Source: UBA3537 sp964219345 | Lineage (GTDB): Bacteria > Bacteroidota > Bacteroidia > Flavobacteriales > Flavobacteriaceae | NCBI GenBank assembly: GCA_964219345.1 | Contig: CAXPPN010000047.1 | Span: forward strand, 1 to 64,000 | DNA: 64,000 nucleotides | Direction of reading: 5' to 3' | Part shown: positions 61,652 through 64,000 of the stretch, in pieces | How the letters are laid out: each line of letters opens with the position of its first letter | Position numbering within the stretch: position 1 is the stretch's first letter | Translations under genes and position numbers: made by a program | Notes under the pieces: model-generated | Told to the model about the DNA's origin: nothing | Databases searched by the model: none | What the model saw: only the letters and a program-made list of their open reading frames with translations

Positions 61652-63289
61652 ATGATTTCAAAAGTAACATATACTTCAAATTTAAAAACACTTGTAAATT
61701 TATTTTGGATATATTTTTTTGTTACAATTCCAGGATTTATTGCTATTGCGTTTTATTCGGATTTTGATATCTTATTATTGTATAATTTTTTTGAAAGCAT
61801 ATTTTTTTGTGTTCTTATAATTTTATTCATTTCTGTTTTTAAAAATTCTAGAGTCAAAAAATTCATATATTATTTTCTGTTTTCAAGTTTTGTCTTTTGC
61901 ACCTATATAGAGGCGGTATATTTTGTAATCTATGGAACTTACTTTAGTCCATCTTCAGTTTTTTTATTCTTCGATTCAAACCCAGAAGAAGCCACAGAAT
62001 TTCTAACATTTTATTTTAGTATATCTCTATTGATTTTTACAGTCATTTTATTGATTGTTTATTTTTTATGCTTAAAACAATTACAATTTATATATCATCA
62101 ATTACCCACTTTCAAAAGAAGAGATTTAATTAAAAGTTTCGTTTTAATGGTAATGCTATTGGGCTTTATGAGAATCACAAAATTGATTGATTATAATTTC
62201 CCTTATTTATTTTTACGCTCATTTATAATATATCAAAATGAATCAAAAGAATTTGATGTTTATAAAAACAATAAAAATGGAAACTTTAAAAATATTCAAA
62301 AGATACCTTCAAATCATAAAGAGGTTTATGTTTTAGTTCTTGGAGAATCTACAACAAAATCACATCTAGGTATCTATGGTTATGATCGACCAACAACGCC
62401 ACAACTTCGCTCGAAGAAGGATGAAATAATTTTATTTCAAGACGTTATTAGTCCACATACATACTCTATTGGAGCTGTTACAAAACTATTGACTCTAGCC
62501 AATTATGAAGATCCAAAGGTTTCAAGTCAGGGATCTATTATTCAGCTTCTTAATGCAGCAGGTTTTGAAACGTTTTGGTTATCTAATCAACGCCCTTTGG
62601 GGCCATACGAAAGTTTAATTACCAAATTATCGGCTTCCGCAGACTATAGTAAATTTATAACAACAGCAATCGCTCGTCATAGCAAAACCCTAGATGAAAG
62701 TCTTTTAAACGATCTTGACATTGTATTGGAAGAATCGAAATCTAATAAGATTTTTATTGTTTTACATCTAATTGGAACACATCATAATTACCAAGAGCGA
62801 TACCCTGCTTCATTCAATGTTTTTAATGGAGAGGTAAATTCTAACTTTAAGTCAAAAGAAAGTATAAATAAAATCAATCACTACGACAATGCCGTTTTGT
62901 ACAATGATTTTGTTGTTAATGCTATTATTGAAAAGGTTAAATCAACAAATATCAATAGCTTTGTACTTTATCTTTCGGATCATGGAGAAGAACTATACAG
63001 AGATCGTAATATGGCAGGCCATAATGAGGATACTCCTACACAATTAATGTATGAAATTCCTTTTATGTTGTGGCAATCAGAAAAATATAAAAATTACCGA
63101 TCTATTGATATTGACATCAATAGGCGCTATATGACTGATGATTTGTTTCATAGTCTAGCAGACCTCATGGGGATACAATCAGATCGCGTAAATTATAAGC
63201 GCAGTATATTTAGTAATATTTTTGAGGAACGGAAAAGAATTGTTTTAGATTCAATAGATTATGATACTGCTTTTAAATCTAAAGAATGA
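61652..63289 (+). CDS. lipid A phosphoethanolamine transferase-like sulfatase-fold enzyme
   Basis: The 545-residue protein has five N-terminal spans (about 12-170) and a sulfatase-fold domain (about 225-530) outside the membrane. VLGESTTKSHLGIYGYDRPTTP (about 229-250) holds the metal-binding Glu and the Thr nucleophile; LSDHGEELYRDR (about 444-455) and the HNEDTPTQLMYEIPFMLW stretch hold further metal ligands. This is the EptA/OpgE/CptA group, which moves phosphoethanolamine onto lipid A or glycans. The target here is unknown. Its stop overlaps the next start (ATGA). Confidence 0.88.
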   Translation: MISKVTYTSNLKTLVNLFWIYFFVTIPGFIAIAFYSDFDILLLYNFFESIFFCVLIILFISVFKNSRVKKFIYYFLFSSFVFCTYIEAVYFVIYGTYFSPSSVFLFFDSNPEEATEFLTFYFSISLLIFTVILLIVYFLCLKQLQFIYHQLPTFKRRDLIKSFVLMVMLLGFMRITKLIDYNFPYLFLRSFIIYQNESKEFDVYKNNKNGNFKNIQKIPSNHKEVYVLVLGESTTKSHLGIYGYDRPTTPQLRSKKDEIILFQDVISPHTYSIGAVTKLLTLANYEDPKVSSQGSIIQLLNAAGFETFWLSNQRPLGPYESLITKLSASADYSKFITTAIARHSKTLDESLLNDLDIVLEESKSNKIFIVLHLIGTHHNYQERYPASFNVFNGEVNSNFKSKESINKINHYDNAVLYNDFVVNAIIEKVKSTNINSFVLYLSDHGEELYRDRNMAGHNEDTPTQLMYEIPFMLWQSEKYKNYRSIDIDINRRYMTDDLFHSLADLMGIQSDRVNYKRSIFSNIFEERKRIVLDSIDYDTAFKSKE

Positions 63290-64000
63290 GGAAAATTGAG
63301 GACTCAAATATAGATTTTGAAATTTTAATTTCAACTCAATCTCAAACTAGTTTAGATTTTCTAAATCCCATGTTTGATGGTTTAGATTATAGAGATTATA
63401 ATATTTTGATTATCAATCAGAATATAAATTCGCCAGATTTAATTTCAACTTATCCTACAATACGAGTTATTAATTCAAAGGCATCAGGTTTGGCAAAAAG
63501 TAGAAATTTGGCTATACAAAATTGCTTGGGCCAAATATGTATTTTTGCAGATGATGATGTCGTTTATAAACATGATTTTAAGCAAAAAATCATATCAAGT
63601 TTTGAAAGTCAACCCAATGCAGAGATTATTACATTTAAAATGGAAGATGAGTATGGTAATAACTTTAGAAAATATCCAAATATAAAGTTTCATACAAAAA
63701 AAACAGTTTCATCGGTTAATTCAGTAGTTATTGCTTTTCGAAAGAAATCAATTCAAGGAGTTATGGCGTTTGATGTAAAATTTGGTTTGAATGCAGAATT
63801 TCCTACAGGTGATGAATATGTATTTTTAAGAAATGCCCTAAACCGAAATAAAGCTGTGTGTTTTGAACCAGAAGTCATTCTTAGACACCCATCCGAAAGC
63901 TCTGGTCAATTTGCCGGAAGAGACAAAAATATTTTTGCTCGTGGGGCCATTTTTTATAAATTTCATGGAACACTGTCATACTTTAAACTAATACATCATA
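63286..64000 (+). CDS. family 2 glycosyltransferase (partial, cut by window end)
   Basis: From the ATG at 63286 the frame is open to the window end (238 complete codons). The N-terminus is a diverged GT-A start, NSKASGLAKSRNLAIQNC (about 66-83), followed by the metal-binding acid cluster FADDDVVYKHDF (about 90-101) and the GDEYVFLRNAL (about 175-185) acceptor block. The overlap with the upstream stop shows one transcript. Sugar and acceptor cannot be told. Confidence 0.85.
   Translation, partial: MRKIEDSNIDFEILISTQSQTSLDFLNPMFDGLDYRDYNILIINQNINSPDLISTYPTIRVINSKASGLAKSRNLAIQNCLGQICIFADDDVVYKHDFKQKIISSFESQPNAEIITFKMEDEYGNNFRKYPNIKFHTKKTVSSVNSVVIAFRKKSIQGVMAFDVKFGLNAEFPTGDEYVFLRNALNRNKAVCFEPEVILRHPSESSGQFAGRDKNIFARGAIFYKFHGTLSYFKLIHH

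Overview
The window reads as chromosomal DNA of a marine-type member of the Flavobacteriaceae (Bacteroidota). The evidence is the AT-rich composition, lipoproteins and outer-membrane proteins throughout, promoter elements of the Bacteroidota type (TTTG / TAnnTTTG), and gene neighbourhoods I know from that family: coaX next to an outer-membrane protein, a TPR protein, lptC, a CNNM transporter and a PpiD-like foldase; a class II HMG-CoA reductase with a GYDIA-type GHMP kinase; divergent type II and type III glutamine synthetases; tandem POT transporters beside dipeptidyl peptidase IV. Nearly everything is chromosomal housekeeping. No insertion sequence, prophage, CRISPR array or rRNA is visible.

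Layout. 1-3485 is the only clearly accessory part. A leftward operon holds three small paralogues, each made of two copies of the same ~40-residue unit, then a zinc-ribbon protein and a GIY-YIG nuclease cut off by the window edge. Facing it is an unrecognised, probably DNA-binding protein preceded by an 11-bp tandem repeat. 3640-3797 is a tRNA-Phe with its promoter and terminator. 3847-11628 is a rightward envelope-biogenesis run (coaX to ppiD). 11732-14207 runs leftward (small Xre regulator, GHMP kinase, HMG-CoA reductase; isoprenoid supply). 14324-20614 is a peptide-use block (DPP IV, two POT transporters, a small protein, a thioredoxin-like protein). 20581-24014 runs leftward: a gutted comEC, lpxB, a small membrane protein and surE.

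24167-33147 holds a Prc/Ctp-type lipoprotein protease, an orphan OppC-like permease, a DUF4136 lipoprotein, urocanase with a 54-aa DUF5522 gene upstream, then a PLP desulfhydrase/deaminase-like enzyme, a LysM glucosaminidase and hemL. 33180-37842 has a lipoprotein, a PAS protein and the glutamine synthetase pair. 37917-41050 is purM, prfA, pyrF. 41106-44274 has an Lrp/AsnC regulator and small envelope genes, including crcB. 44422-49497 has dipeptidyl peptidase III, ilvE, a DUF4920 lipoprotein and mnmD. 49605-55820 has an epimerase, grpE-dnaJ, an ABC-2 exporter and a two-domain NtrC-like regulator. 55888-64000 has an M28 peptidase, kdsA, typA and the start of a surface polysaccharide/LPS locus (Wzx-like flippase, phosphoethanolamine transferase, glycosyltransferase).

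The points most worth a second look are the internally duplicated small-protein operon at 972-2116, a sigma-54-type -24/-12 element in front of grpE-dnaJ in a window that also encodes an NtrC-like AAA+ protein lacking its DNA-binding domain, a 13-bp palindromic motif shared by the hutU and lrp upstream regions, and the internal deletion of comEC. Family names are from memory of the families; no database search was run.
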